Shown: positions 1 to 12,194, counted from the first letter of the stretch. The stretch: 64,000 nt of DNA from Epiperipatus broadwayi (GCA_028023455.1 JAQFVV010006312.1:3016835-3080834); one strand, 5' to 3'. Translations and numbers: made by a program. Notes: generated from the letters alone by a model not told the origin.

Positions 1-1867
1 TATCAGAAGATATAAATTGTTTAATTTTATCATGTCTGGGTAAAGTCAGGCAAAATTTTGCTGCCATTCCTGTGATGGAACGCCGAAGTTCAATCCATCC
101 AATGCCGAAGCAACAACCAACAAGCTTATACCAAATAAAAGATGCTGTAAGCCACTAAAAGGGACTTTCTTTCATTCTAACACCATTTTAAAATCGTCTC
201 CCAACTAAATTGAAGATTCTACAAGCCACCAAAGAACTCACCTTCTTTCCAGTTCGAATATCTCCAGTCCATCTACAGGAGAACTGTCATAATATTACTA
301 AAATAGCAGAGCTCTGTGTGAATTTAAAATACAATCATTATTTCTTCAAAATCAGGTTAGCTAACCATATTATTGTAAACTCTTTCTAAATTATTTTCTA
401 AATATTATTTAAAATCTATAAATGAAATACTTTTGCTAAATTTCTTTGTTAATCAATATTTTTGCTATATAATTTAATCACTGCAGTTATATTTGCTTTT
501 CTTTTGCTTATTTTTAATTATTGTTAGTTATACCTACATTTTGAAATGGCATGCATTTAATTACCAAATATGTTTTTTAAAAGATATAATTTAAAATCTT
601 TAAATTATTAGTTACTATAGTGTCATTTCGTGCACTGTTTCAAAAACCTAATTTCTAAATAGTGGCGACCCATTTGTGCTCATTGTTATTTAATCATTTA
701 TTAATTAAATTAATATAAATATAAAACGTGGCTTTTCAACCTTTAATTATTAGGTTACTAAAGATTAAACTAGCCTGGAGTGTAATCCTAAGTATATATA
801 TTTTTAGTAAAGTATTCGTAAGTCCCTTATTAAATATACTTTTCCCCCTTTTAAAAGTTTAGTAGTTATGGATAACTAAAGAGATTGAATGGGATAAAGT
901 AAAGTTTGTATATATATATATTCCCATCAGTAGCTTATCGTATTTCTCATGCTACAGAAGAGTTGGCTCTTTTGATCAAGCTGATGAACTAGTGTTCATT
1001 TGATGTATAATATTTAATTTATAATATACTTCGGTTTGGCGGATGTGGAATTTATTAATATTTTATCGTTATGCTGTTTTTTATATATATATAAGATGGA
1101 GCCACGGTAAGTCCAGCCCATCTTCCTCTTTTATGGGTAGTGCAGTAGCGAAGTCTGAGCTATGGGCCAGATTAGCACATAAGTCCCCCACCTCTGAACC
1201 AAATAAAGGTTCCCCATTAGCAGCATGACGACCGGTTATTGGGTAAACCGTTGTTTGTCACAAAACCCTAAAACTATTCTTCCATCTGGAGAGCAACTTT
1301 AATATTGTATTTTTATTTGTGCCTAGCATATTAGTAAAATCGCTATAGCCAACTCTGCCTCCCTAATATGCAATCTTCGGTGTTGATCCGAAGCATTCTT
1401 GAAAACCCGTTCGATCTAAAGCTATCTGGGATGCTTTATAAGCCCATATTTAATATATAAATTTATTATAATTAGATGTATTGTTAAGCTTCACTCCAGA
1501 CTTGGTTTGATTTCATGTGTAATAGCCACTCAACTGATTATAAAAGGACATAACTAATAAGTGAATGTAGTGATTAGTTGTATAGCATGATATTTGTTTC
1601 CATTAAATAAGAGCAACAAACCTATTTGCCAACATATCAATTATTGTTTAAATGGCCTAGAATAATGTCACTTAATAAAAAAAAATGTTATATCAAGATA
1701 CATATGAAATTTGTCAATAAATATGTTTCATAATTCATTATCTATTATTTTCTGTCTCATTATTAAATCAATCCAATTCACTAATTGCCCATAGTTATTC
1801 ATTAGTAAAACCCCTATTAACTAAATATATTAGATTTTATCTTTGGAATGTCTCTAGTATTTAAGTT

Positions 1868-1868
<1 letters not shown>
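1..1868. other. Unassigned AT-rich DNA with two more complex patches
   Basis: No gene is recognised here. Two patches are visibly less AT-rich than their surroundings: about 50-310 and about 1090-1450. The second holds a 61-codon open frame (1043-1228, +) that is serine-rich and matches no family I know. Such patches in this window usually turn out to be old transposon sequence, and that is my best guess, but no terminal repeats or protein motifs support it. Confidence 0.4.

Positions 1869-1869
<1 letters not shown>

Positions 1870-1937
<68 letters not shown>
1870..1937. repeat. (TA)n microsatellite
   Basis: An uninterrupted run of about 34 TA units. The flanks show no inverted repeat, unlike several other TA tracts in this window. 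It lies about 60 bases before a SINE-like unit. Confidence 0.95.
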
Positions 1938-1940
<3 letters not shown>

Positions 1941-1999
1941 TAAGTCCATGAGTCTTATTGTTTTCTCTGATTTGCTAGCGGGCCTGATTAAGAATTAAT

Positions 2000-2185
2000 T
2001 CTCATGGGCCATCATTATTGTTATGTTGTCCATTAGGTGTTTGTCCTGGGGCTTGGAGAGTGAGTTCGAATCCAGGCTGGTCCCTGACCAAAATCTCAGG
2101 CTCGACTGGGTTTGAAGTACATTTTGGGAGTTCCAGCTCATGTTAGATGGATAAGCATGTTTTGACCGGCACAATTTATATATAT
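2000..2185 (+). mobile_element. SINE-like unit with tRNA-type B box
   Basis: The sequence GTTCGAATCC at 2064-2073 fits the RNA polymerase III B box consensus (GWTCRANNC) perfectly. About 100 bases of body follow, ending in a GACCGGC-type motif (2164-2170) and a short TA tract. This order (tRNA-like head, body, simple-sequence tail) is that of a tRNA-derived SINE. The A box is not convincing and the 5' edge is a guess. A similar body and tail occur at 14270-14452, which supports a repeat family. It would depend on a LINE for movement; which LINE cannot be told from the tail. A chance B box is the main alternative. Confidence 0.38.
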
Positions 2186-2798
2186 TAATGCAAAAATAGA
2201 GACAAAAATGATCAAGAAAACAACATCAACTAGAACTCACAAATCATTTTCAAATATTAACAAATGTGGAACATGATTCATCTTTGAATGAAATCAATAT
2301 AAAATAAGATATATTTTTAAAATCTGCAACCTAGATAGCTGGTACAAAAAGTAGCAATTGATTAGTAAAATTTCTACTTAGACAAGACTATTTATTAAGA
2401 AAAGAATGATATGTAAAAAATGATATATTAAGAAGGATTGAATATCTTGAATTTTGTAAAATGCTGCAAAAAAAGAATTGATAATGATATAAAATAGTCT
2501 AATTGTGGTTTAGCAAGTAGAGCTATAAAAGAAAATAAAAGTCTCAAGGTAAAGCAACATCTTGGTCTTTGTAAGAAACATATTTCTGCAATAATGAAAA
2601 ATTGAAATTGCTAAAAAGAGATTTGACATCACGAATGTGCAGAAGACTTTTATAAAAATTATATAGCAATAAACATTACAGTTCTTAACTAAACACTAGT
2701 AGCCATGAATATGGGACTATAAACTGTCCTGAAAGCGCTTCACGGTAACTTTTGATAATTTTACTTACGTATAATAGCTTCATTATCTGTGCAAGGAG

Positions 2799-2831
<33 letters not shown>
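2799..2831. repeat. (CA)n-(TA)n compound microsatellite
   Basis: About eight CA units pass directly into about nine TA units, inside the degenerate RTE copy. It probably expanded after insertion, because RTE homology resumes on both sides. Confidence 0.85.
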
Positions 2832-3089
2832 TAATAATATAAAGTACTTCCTATCATTAGTTTATCTCGTGAATTACCCAGGATTTTAAATGAATAAGTG
2901 AGACATGACATTAAATTTGTGAAGTAGGAAAAAGCTCCAAGTAATAAGGTTATTATAATCGATATCTTAAAAGAAGCAGGTAAAGAAGTAGAAAAAAGGC
3001 AAACTTGTATACCAAATGTCTAAATGATAAAGATGTATAGCTTATTGGAAGAATGCAGTATTAATATTAATATTTAAAACAAGTTATAA

Positions 3090-3530
3090 AAAATGTTAGA
3101 AATTACTGATGTATTAGTCTTTTATCAGTTTCTATACAGAATTTTTACAAAGATAATTGCAACTCATCTACAGCGAACTTTGGATTTTAACATGGAAAAG
3201 AGTAAACTGAATATAAAAATTATTTTAGTACATTGGACCATATCTGAGTATAGAGAAGTTAAAGGAAAGGTCGATGATATGAAATGCTATTATTCTTTGG
3301 ATTTGTTGATTATGAAAAGACATTTGATGCTATAAGCATTTCTTCAGTAATTAAAATATTGGATAATCAAGGTATAGACCCAGAATATTGTCATATTCTA
3401 AAGAATATTTATAAAAATGCAGCAGTGACAATTCGATTATGCAATGATATTATGTATGATTAACATTGAGAAGGATGTATGACAGAGAGACTTTATACTT
3501 CCAAAACAATTTGCAGCAGTTTTGCAAAAA
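3090..3530 (+). pseudogene. RTE reverse transcriptase core, broken
   Basis: Part of the LINE at 2186-4345. The 80-codon frame at 3093-3335 contains only part of the RT. The conserved block FVDYEKTFDAI (3297-3329) is in a neighbouring frame and is followed by ISSVIKILDNQGIDPEYC, matching the minus-strand copies after allowing frameshifts. The motif A aspartate is kept, but the reading frame is interrupted by shifts and by stops near 3460. It cannot make a functional enzyme. Confidence 0.8.
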
Positions 3531-4345
3531 GTATTTTGAGGATAAAAGAGTAAAAGTAAATGTAAATTATTTAAGTCATCAACATTTTGTAGAAGATGTA
3601 ATGGTTTTTTCTTCCAAATAATGCTTTAGCTTCAGAAAGGAAGCAAGACATATCAGGTGAAAGTAAAAAAAGTATGATTAAAAGTGAATGTTAAAAAGAT
3701 TATAATAATGTTCAATGGATTTTTTTCAAAAGGGAAAAATTAGGATTGATAATGATCAGTTATAAGAAGTTAAGAATTACAAATGCCATGGTTAGATTAT
3801 TAATGCACATAAAAATATAATGAATCAAAGTAATTATAGAATTAAACTTGGTTGAAGTGCTTTTGGTAGAAGTAACTTAATATTAAAAGAAAGTTTTTCA
3901 AAATGTTTCACAAGTTCTTACTTATAAATAGGAGTCTTGGATACTAAACAGAAGATCAATATCGAGACTTCAGATCACTCAACAATATACGGCAAGAAAA
4001 ATGTCAGTAGTAACAAGAAGAGATCAGAAATGAAATACATGGGTAAGAAAACAAACAGCTAATATTGACATTATTGAAAAAATTAAAAGACTGAAGTGGA
4101 GTAGGGATGGACATTTTTCTAGAAGAAATGATAATAGATGTATAGTTGAAATCTTAAACTGGATTCCAAAAGATTGTAAAAAACTTAGAAACAGATTATA
4201 TGTGAGATGGATGGATGAAATAACGAAGCATACTAAGGTGATGTAGAAATGAAAGGCTGGAGATTGGAGAAATTGGATTGAACTTGGAAGACCTTCATCC
4301 TGCAACGAATCGATAATGAATGAAAATGATGATAATAATAATATT

Positions 4346-5976
4346 TATGCACAACTTTGTATTTGAATTACTGGGTTTTTTAAAATTGCCTTACATGGTT
4401 TAGCCAGTATAAAAGATGGGACTATATATCTTAAAAATTTAATAACCTATAATAGAGATAAATTAAAGAAAAATATCACTTTCGTAAATTAAATGGGATT
4501 GTAGTACTTAGTTTTCCATTTTCATATTATATCATTATCAGATCTTCCAAAGCAATTTCTCCTACATTTGTTTTGGATTATAGGTAAAATTGTGTCAGCT
4601 AACTTTTTAAATTAATGAGACAAAAATGTTATTTGCAATAAAGAACTACCCCGAAGGACTTATCAACACATCATTATGTTTCAATTAGCATGGCAATTTT
4701 AAGATAAAATGTAATCAGTGTTTTTATATTTACTTACTTAAAATAAAAACGTGCAAAATCAAAGAATTAATTAAGTCAATAAAAATAATGGTTAACTCGA
4801 TTAATTTTTGCCCTCCATTTACTTTTATTTTTAGTTAAATATAAAAATCTCATATGTAGTTGAAGAGACAATTACTTTTTTTAATGAAAAAGTAAAAAAA
4901 AAGTATTAATTATAAAATATTTTTATATCTATTATTATTTAGTTTTTAGCATTAAGATTGTAATTAAAGATTTGTTTCTATTTCAATTTAAAATGACACT
5001 AAAATAAGTTTAAGGTTGAAAGTAAAATCAAAAATATTAAATCAATTTCATTTACAATATTGTTTTGTTTCTCTGCCCACTGCTTTGTATTTAAAAAACT
5101 AAATAACCTAGCTAAAACAATTTAGCAAATTTTAACAATTTCTATTGCTTATAAATACATTAATCTTAAATCTCAATTTTAAAATTTTATTCTAACTTAA
5201 ATAAAAGTGTTTACAAATAAATAGAGATTGTAACTGAAAAGTGTTGAAAAATATTCTTCTTTCAAAGTGTCTAACTAGAATATCAATTAGTTTTTCTTGA
5301 ATGCTATATGTAAAAAAACTCTATGAAAATAATTAAAAATGATCAATTTACAAAAACTGAAATTTACAATTATGTAGGGTGGTTAATAATGATTTAATAA
5401 AAATATAACGGCAAACAACAATAAAAGCTTTTAAAAAGTTCTCAAAATTATAAAACAAGTTTGGTTTTTTTAAGTAGAATTGTACAACAATAAAAAAAAA
5501 AAAAGTTAATATTATGATAAAAAAAGATACAACAATCTAAAATATGTAAAAAAAAAAAAATTTATAAAATACTATTTAGTAATAAAAACAAATAAATAAA
5601 ATAGCTCTTAAAATTAGGCAACACATCAAAAAAATATAAGTAATTTAAATAAGAAAACTGTTTGAAAAGTGGAAAAATTTCTATGAAATTAGAAAACTAT
5701 TACAAGTAATTATTTTTGATGGTACATCTGACAATTTTTTTGTAATGAAAATAATGGTTTTATATACTGCAGATTACAGACACTTACTTTGTAAAATTAT
5801 TCACATTTTCTTATTATTATAGACATAATTATATATAGATTTTATAATACTTCTCAAAAATAATCTGAAATTTTACTGAAAAAATTGGGTTAAACTTATA
5901 TGCATGTGTGGTTATATAGGCGTACATACAGGTATTTTAAGAGAAGCAGCTAAGAAAATAGAAAAATTGTTGGCAA
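4346..5976. other. Low-complexity AT-rich spacer
   Basis: Mostly A/T homopolymer runs and short AT words between two RTE copies. No reading frame, RNA gene or clear repeat boundary is visible. The segment 5880-5976 just before the RTE 3' end is slightly more complex, and some of it may be target flank. Confidence 0.6.
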
Positions 5977-6053
5977 AGCATCATCATCATCAATCATTAT
6001 CAATCCACTGCACGATGAAGGTCTCTCCATCTTCTCCAATATTTAGCTTCTCT

Positions 6054-6509
6054 TCACATCACTTCTGCACACTTTCTTACTTCATCCACCCAGCTCACAT
6101 GTGGTCTCTTTCTGAGTCTTTTACAATCTCTTGGAATCTTGTTTAAAACTTCAATTGTCCATCTGTTATCATTTCTTCTAGCAATTTGTCCAGCACAACT
6201 CCACTTCAGTCTTTTAATTTTTTCAATTAGGTCAGTAACACCTGTTTGTTTTCTTACCCATATATTGTGTTTTAAATCTCTTCTTGTTAATCCCAACATG
6301 AATCTCTCCATACTTCTTTTAGTGGTCTGAAGTCTCTGTATAGCTCTTCTATTAAGTGACCAAGTCTCAGATCCATAAGTAAGAACTGATAAAACACATT
6401 TATTGAAAACCTTCCTTTTCAAACACATAGACATATTTCCTTTTAGTATCAAGTTATTTCTACCAAAAGCACTCCAACCAAGTTTAATTCTATGATTAAT
6501 TTCATCCAT
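6054..6509 (-). pseudogene. RTE ORF C-terminal region
   Basis: A 151-codon open stretch, the longest clean piece of the RTE ORF. It carries the conserved post-RT block of BovB/RTE proteins: INHRIKLGWSAFGR, then CLKRKVFNKCVLSVLTYGSE, ETWSLNRRAIQRLQ, RSMERFMLGLTRRD and a W..GQIARR.D.RW region. The segment probably acts in RNA binding during target-primed reverse transcription. The start shown is only the first ATG in the open stretch, because the native protein continues upstream into the RT. Family assignment is firm. Confidence 0.9.
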
Positions 6510-6639
6510 TATGTTTTAATCTGTATTAATAATCTGACCAAGGTATTTGTAACTGTTAACTTGTAACTCATCATAATCAATCTTTATTTTCATATTTTGA
6601 GAAAATCCATTAAACATTATTTTAATCTTTTTAACTTTT

Positions 6640-7500
6640 ATCTTTAGTCATACTTTCCTACTTTCTTCTCATAACTCCTGCAACATTTCCTGCAGATTTA
6701 ACACATTATTTGCAAAAACAACTACACCATCAGCAAAATCTAAATGACTTAAATAAACTCCATTTATTTCACTCCTTTAGCTTTCTATTCTAATTCAGAA
6801 AATACTTCTTGCAGGACTGCTGTAAAAAGTTTGGGATACATGGAGTCACCCTGTCTTACACCCTTCTCAATGTTGACTTTCTCAGTATCATTATGCAATC
6901 TAATTGTTGCTGTTGCATTTTTATAAATATTCTTTAAAATATGACAATATCCTGATCTATACCTTGGTGATCCAATTCACTGAAGAAATGTTTATAGAAT
7001 CAACTGCCTTTTCATAATTTACAAATCCAAAGCATAATGGCAACTCATATTCATTTTTTCTTTTTATAACTTCTCTCAATACCTGGATATGATCTACTGT
7101 ACTAAAACAACTTCTAAATCCAGCTTGTTCTCTTGATTGATGGAAATCCAATGTTCTCTGTAGATGAATTGTAATTATGTTGGTAAAAATTTTGTATAAA
7201 ACTGATAAAAGGCTGATAGGTCTGTAATTTGTAACATCTTCTTTATCACCTTTTTAAAATATTAATATTAATACTGCATTCTTCCAATCATCTGGTACAT
7301 CTTTATCATTTAGACATTTGGTATATAACTTTGCTAAAAAATTTTGATTCCTTCTCCTGCTTCTTTTAATACATCAATTTTAATTCCATCATTACTTGGA
7401 GCCTTTCCTTTCTTCATACATTCAATTGCATGTCTCATTTCTTCATGTAAAATTCTGGGCAATTTCAAAGATGTTATAGATATAGGAAGTACTTGTTCTT
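6640..7500 (-). pseudogene. RTE reverse transcriptase domain, catalytic residues lost
   Basis: Read on the - strand, the fingers and palm can be followed across frameshifts. The clearest piece (7151-6957) has QSREQAGFRSCFSTVDHIQV followed by LCFGFVNYEKAVDSI. The motif A aspartate is replaced by asparagine. Motif C (about 6760-6715) reads SHLDFADGVVVFANN, so the second aspartate of the FADD box is glycine. Between them a GD.E..VTNYRPISLL-type region (7260-7200) is only partly readable. The changes at motifs A and C indicate a long-dead enzyme. Confidence 0.85.
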
Positions 7501-7559
7501 TATTACTATATAATTCTTGATAGAATTCTTCTACCCATTTAATGATGTCATCTCTATTT

Positions 7560-8092
7560 TTAGTAATAATTCCATCTTTTTTTTCTTATTGTAGATATAA
7601 ATTTCCTACCAATACTAAAATGTTGTTTTACATTCTTGAGACTTTTATTCTCTTCTTTCCTTGCTAGTTCACAGTTATAATTTCTTATATCATTTTCAAC
7701 TCTTTTCTGCACCATTTTACAATATTCGAGGTATTCAATCTTTTTTAATGCATTATTTTTGTATATCTTCATATTTCTTCTTTTCTTCATAAATTCTCTA
7801 GTCTCAGTAGAAATTTTATTAGTCATTGCTGCTTTTTTCTATCAGCTATCTTTGATGCAGTTTTTAAAAGTGTATCAGTTATTTTCATATTAATTTAATT
7901 TAAATCTGAATCATGTTCAAAATCACCTAATACTTGAAACTGATTTGTAAGTTCTAATTTAAATTCATTAGTATGATTCTGAAAATTAGGAATATCAACT
8001 GTAAATATTATTTTTCTTAATAATTTTTGTCTCTCTAGTTTTGCCATTAACACATATCTTACATCTTCCTGTGTTAAATTTATTAAGAACAT
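7560..8092 (-). pseudogene. RTE endonuclease-RT linker region
   Basis: Two open pieces, 8092-7895 and 7826-7560. They carry lysine-rich helical sequence with the blocks AKLERQKLLRKI and MTNKISTETREFMKKRRNMK, and then YCKMVQKRVENDIRNY. The same blocks recur in the copies at 2186-2600, 34335-34360 and 63318-63100, which shows they belong to the element rather than to a separate gene. A stop or frameshift separates the pieces. Confidence 0.8.
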
Positions 8093-8140
8093 TACAATCT
8101 TGAAATGTGTACTTTCTGTTAGTCAAAATATAATCAAATT

Positions 8141-8843
8141 CTACTGTATCTTCATTTGGATGCTTCCATGTCCAGTTTTTTTAACATTTTTTTCAAAAAA
8201 AGAATTCATAATATAATTTTTTTTTTCTGCAAACTCCACAAGTCTATGTTCTCTCTTATTTCTATTACTATAACCAAAATTACCTACAGCACTTTCATCT
8301 TTCATTTGTTTACCAATTCTAGCATTAAAGCCTCCCATAACAAATTTTAAAATGTTGTTTACTCTGATCAAAAGCCTTTTGTACATCCATATAAAAATCT
8401 TCTACTACTTCATCACTATGAGAACTTGTTGGGACATAAACTTGAATTATCTGCATTTGGTATCTGCTATTAAGATCTATAACTAATCTTGCCACTCTGT
8501 CCAATACACCATCAATCTCCACAATGTTGTTCTTCCACTTTTTATTTATAATGAATCCTATTCCACTTGTATTTCCATTATTTGTGACTTTATAATAGAG
8601 TACATGTCCACTTTTTAAATCAATTTTCTCTTCACCTTTTTTTCTCGCTTCACAAAGTCCAATAATGTCCCATTTAATATATGACAGTTCTTCTTTTAAT
8701 TTGTGCAATCTTTCTTCACTTTCAAATGATCTACAGTTGTAAGTACCAAAATAAAAAGTCATCATTAAATGGCAGCCTCGGTCTGCAATCAGGGTAGTTT
8801 TATCACCCTCTGCCTTTGACCACCAACTGTTGCCTTGCTTCAT
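8141..8843 (-). pseudogene. RTE AP-like endonuclease domain
   Basis: Two overlapping open pieces (8843-8325 and 8386-8141, different frames) hold the N-terminal endonuclease that nicks target DNA. Visible family blocks are FGTYNCRSFES, KWDIIGLCEARK, SGIGFIINKKWKNNIV, DRVARLVIDLN and IIQVYVPTSSHSDE. The next block reads MGGFNARIGKQ where the family has GDFNA, so an acidic catalytic residue is missing. A frameshift near 8330-8386 splits the domain. The ATG at 8843 starts MKQGNSWW and is a plausible native start, though RTE starts are often ambiguous. Confidence 0.88.
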
Positions 8844-8990
8844 GACTTTACAATTTCCTGGGAATAAGTGCTGTGTTTTATATTTGTCTGTCCTAATTGT
8901 ATATAACTATTGAAAAAAATATTTATTATTTACACAAACATTCATTCTGCCTTATCAGGCAACTGAAAAAAAAAGACCATGGCGTTTTTT

Positions 8991-11394
8991 GATCCTAAAC
9001 TCAGAGATAAAAAGCCAATAAACTCACCATGCAGGGTAATGCATGTTGTTGGTGAGCAGCCCATTCATGTTCATATACTATATAAATAATCACATAGTAA
9101 TAACAGCTGCAACAACAAGAACATATGGAATGGGTATTAGAAATTTGCCCTGCTCAGTTTTTTAAGGCCTCCAAGAGGAATAAAACGGTCTCCTGTCTGA
9201 TAATAGCAAACTTCTTTCTGCAGCCTATATAGAAAATGGTTGATAATGATATAAGATAATTGAAAATAAGACTTTTGTATAACTTCCACTTTAAATTTTT
9301 GCTAAGATAATAATAAATAATCTCCAAAAAGTATTAGAATGAGACAATTAAAAAATATCTTTATTTGAAAGCATTGCATAACAATAGCTCCCAAACAAGT
9401 TTTTAAAGAAGTTGTAAAATGTCCAGTATATACATAGTCATGTAATAGATTTATAGGTAATAAAAAGTCATTAGATTGTACAAGCCTTTGCTAATAATTA
9501 TGCTTTGAAAATTGAAGAATGGATCAAAAACGTCAAATTCTGAAAAAAATATTAAATTGCAATATCTGCAATTTTATACTGTCTCTAAGAAGTTTATATT
9601 CACAATGGCATAATTAAATAATTAATGACTTTATTAGTTGGAGTAAAAATATGTTTAAGAGCAGAAATGATAGAAGTGAAGCATAATATATGGACTTTGC
9701 ATGTTAGATTTCATCACTCCATTACTGCTTAGACCACCCAAAACCTTGAAAAATTAAAAGCCTTAAATTACAGAAAGATGAATATATGATTAAAACAAAT
9801 AGTAACAGATGGTCAAGAAAAAAAATTAAATTGCTCTCAAAAGATTAATGAGATAAGAATCTTTTTTGAAAATATGAAAGGAATTATGATTATTTTCAGA
9901 GAAACTATATCTGGTCAGTGGATGAAAACAATATATTCCCATGGATTCATAGTTATTTATTTTGTGGATTGAATATATGTAGTGCTACAATTAGGTGTAA
10001 TGATTTTTACTGAATATAAATCTGTTTTGTATAGAAATGCATAATGACTTTATTTTTTTGTAATTGTAATATTTCTTTATAAGATGAGACTATCGTTTGT
10101 TTTATCTTTATTGCCTTCCTTTCTTCAGTTTGTTTTATTTTTGATTTCTTAATGTAACACCATTAATACCTACCTACAATGGGAAATGACTATTTAAATT
10201 AATGTTGGACACATTCATAATACATATTAAAATATTATTTCATACTGAAAAACAAAAGATATAAATTATCCCAGATACCATGATGAACATTTCATGAATA
10301 GATAGAATATTATTTATTGGTTTGTCAAAAGTACCAAATAGAATGATCATAACAATAATATTAATAATATATAGCTTATAGATAATTAGGGTCTATAAAA
10401 AAATCAATATGAATTTATCAAAGTAAGTGCTTTATCACTAAAAGTGTATATCACATCTGTATGTATGAGTGTATGTTTTCTATATATTTTGTGTGTTTAT
10501 TGTGCATTAACTTAAATTTTAATGCAGTTTATAAAACTAGTTGCACAGGTGAATCACAAAATCTATTTTATGCATACAATATAGATAATAATTCATTAAA
10601 ACAATGATTATTTCTGAAAAATATACTTTATTTTTTTGATAGAACACTTTAAATAAAAAAAAAAAACTAATTTTTAAATCTTTACCATTAAGCCAATCAA
10701 TTTTTTTGCCATTAACTTAAAATTCAAGCAACAAATTAAGATCTTTATAGACATAAACTAAAAAATAATATTTTAGTAATACTATTCATTTCCACAAAGG
10801 CTTTACATTTAAGCCACTTGTGGGTGTAGTTGTCAAATTGAATTGGTAGAGTCACTATCAGTTTAGGTGAATAGAATATTTACTGCAAAGTAATAGAGCC
10901 ATGATAAATTTTGCCTTTATTGTCACAGTTGTGGACCAGGTTATTGATGAACTCTTGAAACATTTTTTTATTGCCCAGAAAACAATATCATGCTTAAAAA
11001 TAAACAGTTACATTTATGACTAGAGCAATATTAATTTTCTAAAACAAACTCTTGATAACTAGGTTCAGTTACTGTTAAAGACATAGCTACAACAATGATT
11101 CAGGAGTACCTGTTATTGGAAGTTCCTTGCACTTTTATCAGAGATTAGTATTAAAAATATCAATAATTATCATAGCTAGCTACATTTGGGACAAATTACA
11201 ACTTAGAAATAATTTAATATTGTGGATAAAATTTTATAGATTTTAATATCTTTTTTAAATCACTGTCATCAGATTTATACATATCATATATTGTTAAATG
11301 TTTTTCAATAGGGTCTAGAAAATATTTTGATCCTATCTTCCTAATTCCAAAATGTTTAATGAATTTATACCATAGTGAAAGATTTTTGCATTTC

Positions 11395-11396
<2 letters not shown>
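8991..11396. other. AT-rich spacer, possible RTE 5' UTR at its left edge
   Basis: Positions 8991-9240 are less AT-rich and may be the 5' UTR of the LINE at 5977-8990. The remainder is low-complexity AT DNA without a recognisable gene. Nothing in the six frames resembles a known protein. Confidence 0.5.

Positions 11397-11479
<83 letters not shown>
11397..11479. repeat. (TA)n microsatellite, interrupted once
   Basis: Two TA runs separated by one extra G (near 11433). The word TTTCAGAT occurs directly before the tract (11393-11400) and again at 11489-11496. That could be a short direct repeat flanking the expansion, or coincidence. Confidence 0.93.
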
Positions 11480-11481
<2 letters not shown>

Positions 11482-11738
11482 AATAGAGTTTCAGATCTAG
11501 AAAAGGCTTATGAAGTGTTTTCTATTGAAGCCATTTCATAATTATGTTTGTTTTACTTTATAATTTAAAACATGGCTTATTTAAATAATCTTCTTTTATC
11601 AAGTTCTGTGGTTTCTAAAAGTAACCTGGCAAATAAATTTCTAAAAAAATAGAGGTAAGAAATAATATTAATAATTTTTAATTAATAAAATAAAAGTTTG
11701 ATAATAACTTAAAGATATATTTTTTTTAAAAAGTAGGT

Positions 11739-11834
11739 TGGTTGCCTTGACAACAGTTTGAAATTCTTGATTATTATCTAGATTGGGATTATTTAAGTGT
11801 TGACTGGTTTCTAATGATTATATATATATATATA
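11739..11834 (+). repeat. Short interspersed repeat ending in GACTGGT and TA tract, copy 1
   Basis: The segment begins GTTGCCTTGACAACAG and ends TGACTGGT (11801-11808), then a TA tract. It aligns over its whole length, with substitutions and small gaps, to 40846-40925. Both copies end in the same way, so this is a real dispersed repeat with a TA-type tail, probably a SINE or SINE fragment. I see no B box inside this piece. The TA tract itself is a small palindrome, TGATTA...TAATCA (11813-11837). Confidence 0.6.
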
Positions 11835-11837
11835 ATC

Positions 11838-11960
11838 AGATCTGAGTTCGATTCTAGCTTCATGACCTCTAGCCATAAGCCTACTTCAAACCCTAGTACT
11901 AATCTTAAATTTCTGATGCAATGGGGTTTTATACATTCAATCCATACTAATTTCCATAAA
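11838..11960 (+). repeat. tRNA-like fragment with perfect B box
   Basis: GTTCGATTC at 11846-11854 matches the polymerase III B box. About 100 bases of moderately complex sequence follow. No A box is seen because a TA tract lies immediately upstream. It may be a SINE body that lost its head to the TA expansion. Low confidence, since a nine-base match can occur by chance. Confidence 0.25.
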
Positions 11961-12194
11961 GAATAACTTATTTCATAAATGTGTATTCAAATAATTAGTT
12001 TCAGATTTAAATTGATCAATTCTATTAATAAATTCATGATAGAATTATTCATGAATTTATATATTATAACTGCGTGGATTGTGCATATATATTTGTAAAT
12101 ATTTAAATATATATAATTGTTTAAAAGTTTCATTGCATCAGGAATGTTTGATTTTATTTGTAAATAAGTTGTTAAAGTTTAATGATTAAAAGCT

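Larger units (their letters stand above)
2186..4345 (+). mobile_element. RTE/BovB-like LINE, 5'-truncated, degenerate
   Basis: A second copy of the RTE family seen at 5977-8990, here on the + strand. Homology starts in the endonuclease-RT linker (2186-2330, AKIE...-type residues, then LELTNHFQIL). It continues through the RT and the C-terminal region and ends at 4345 in a TGATGATAATAATAAT tail. The endonuclease is absent, as expected from 5' truncation during target-primed reverse transcription. RT motif A reads FVDYEKTFDAI at about 3297-3329 and keeps its aspartate. The usual FADD of motif C has become FVED (near 3590-3605). Many stops and frameshifts make it a dead copy. A CA/TA microsatellite lies inside it (2799-2831). 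Confidence 0.85.
5977..8990 (-). mobile_element. RTE/BovB-like LINE, near full length, inactivated
   Basis: Read on the - strand it has the single-ORF RTE order: AP-endonuclease (8843-8141), linker (8092-7560), reverse transcriptase (about 7500-6650) and C-terminal region (6509-6054), ending in a TGATGATGATGATGC-type tail near 5977. Short simple-sequence tails instead of poly(A) are typical of RTE. About 3 kb is close to the usual RTE length. The extent upstream of 8843 is uncertain; the 5' UTR may reach about 9240. The frame is broken in several places and catalytic residues are lost: GDFNA has become GGFNA, FVDYEKAFDSI has become FVNYEKAVDSI, and FADD has become FADG. It is the reference copy for the fragments at 2186, 34150 and 61690. 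Confidence 0.9.

Noticed and set aside
655-690. TGGCGACC at 663-670 resembles a tRNA primer-binding site found just after a retroelement LTR
   Set aside because: No second LTR, no polypurine tract and no gag or pol sequence downstream; an eight-base match is not enough.
1043-1228. 61-codon open frame in a more complex patch
   Set aside because: Short, no motif, and no start or splice context that supports a gene.
5904-6330. Plus-strand open frames over the RTE 3' region
   Set aside because: They are the opposite strand of the RTE C-terminal coding region and carry no motif of their own.
8156-8350. Plus-strand 64-codon frame
   Set aside because: Shadow of the RTE endonuclease on the opposite strand.
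11359-11541. Open frame encoding IYIYIY repeats
   Set aside because: Direct translation of a TA microsatellite.
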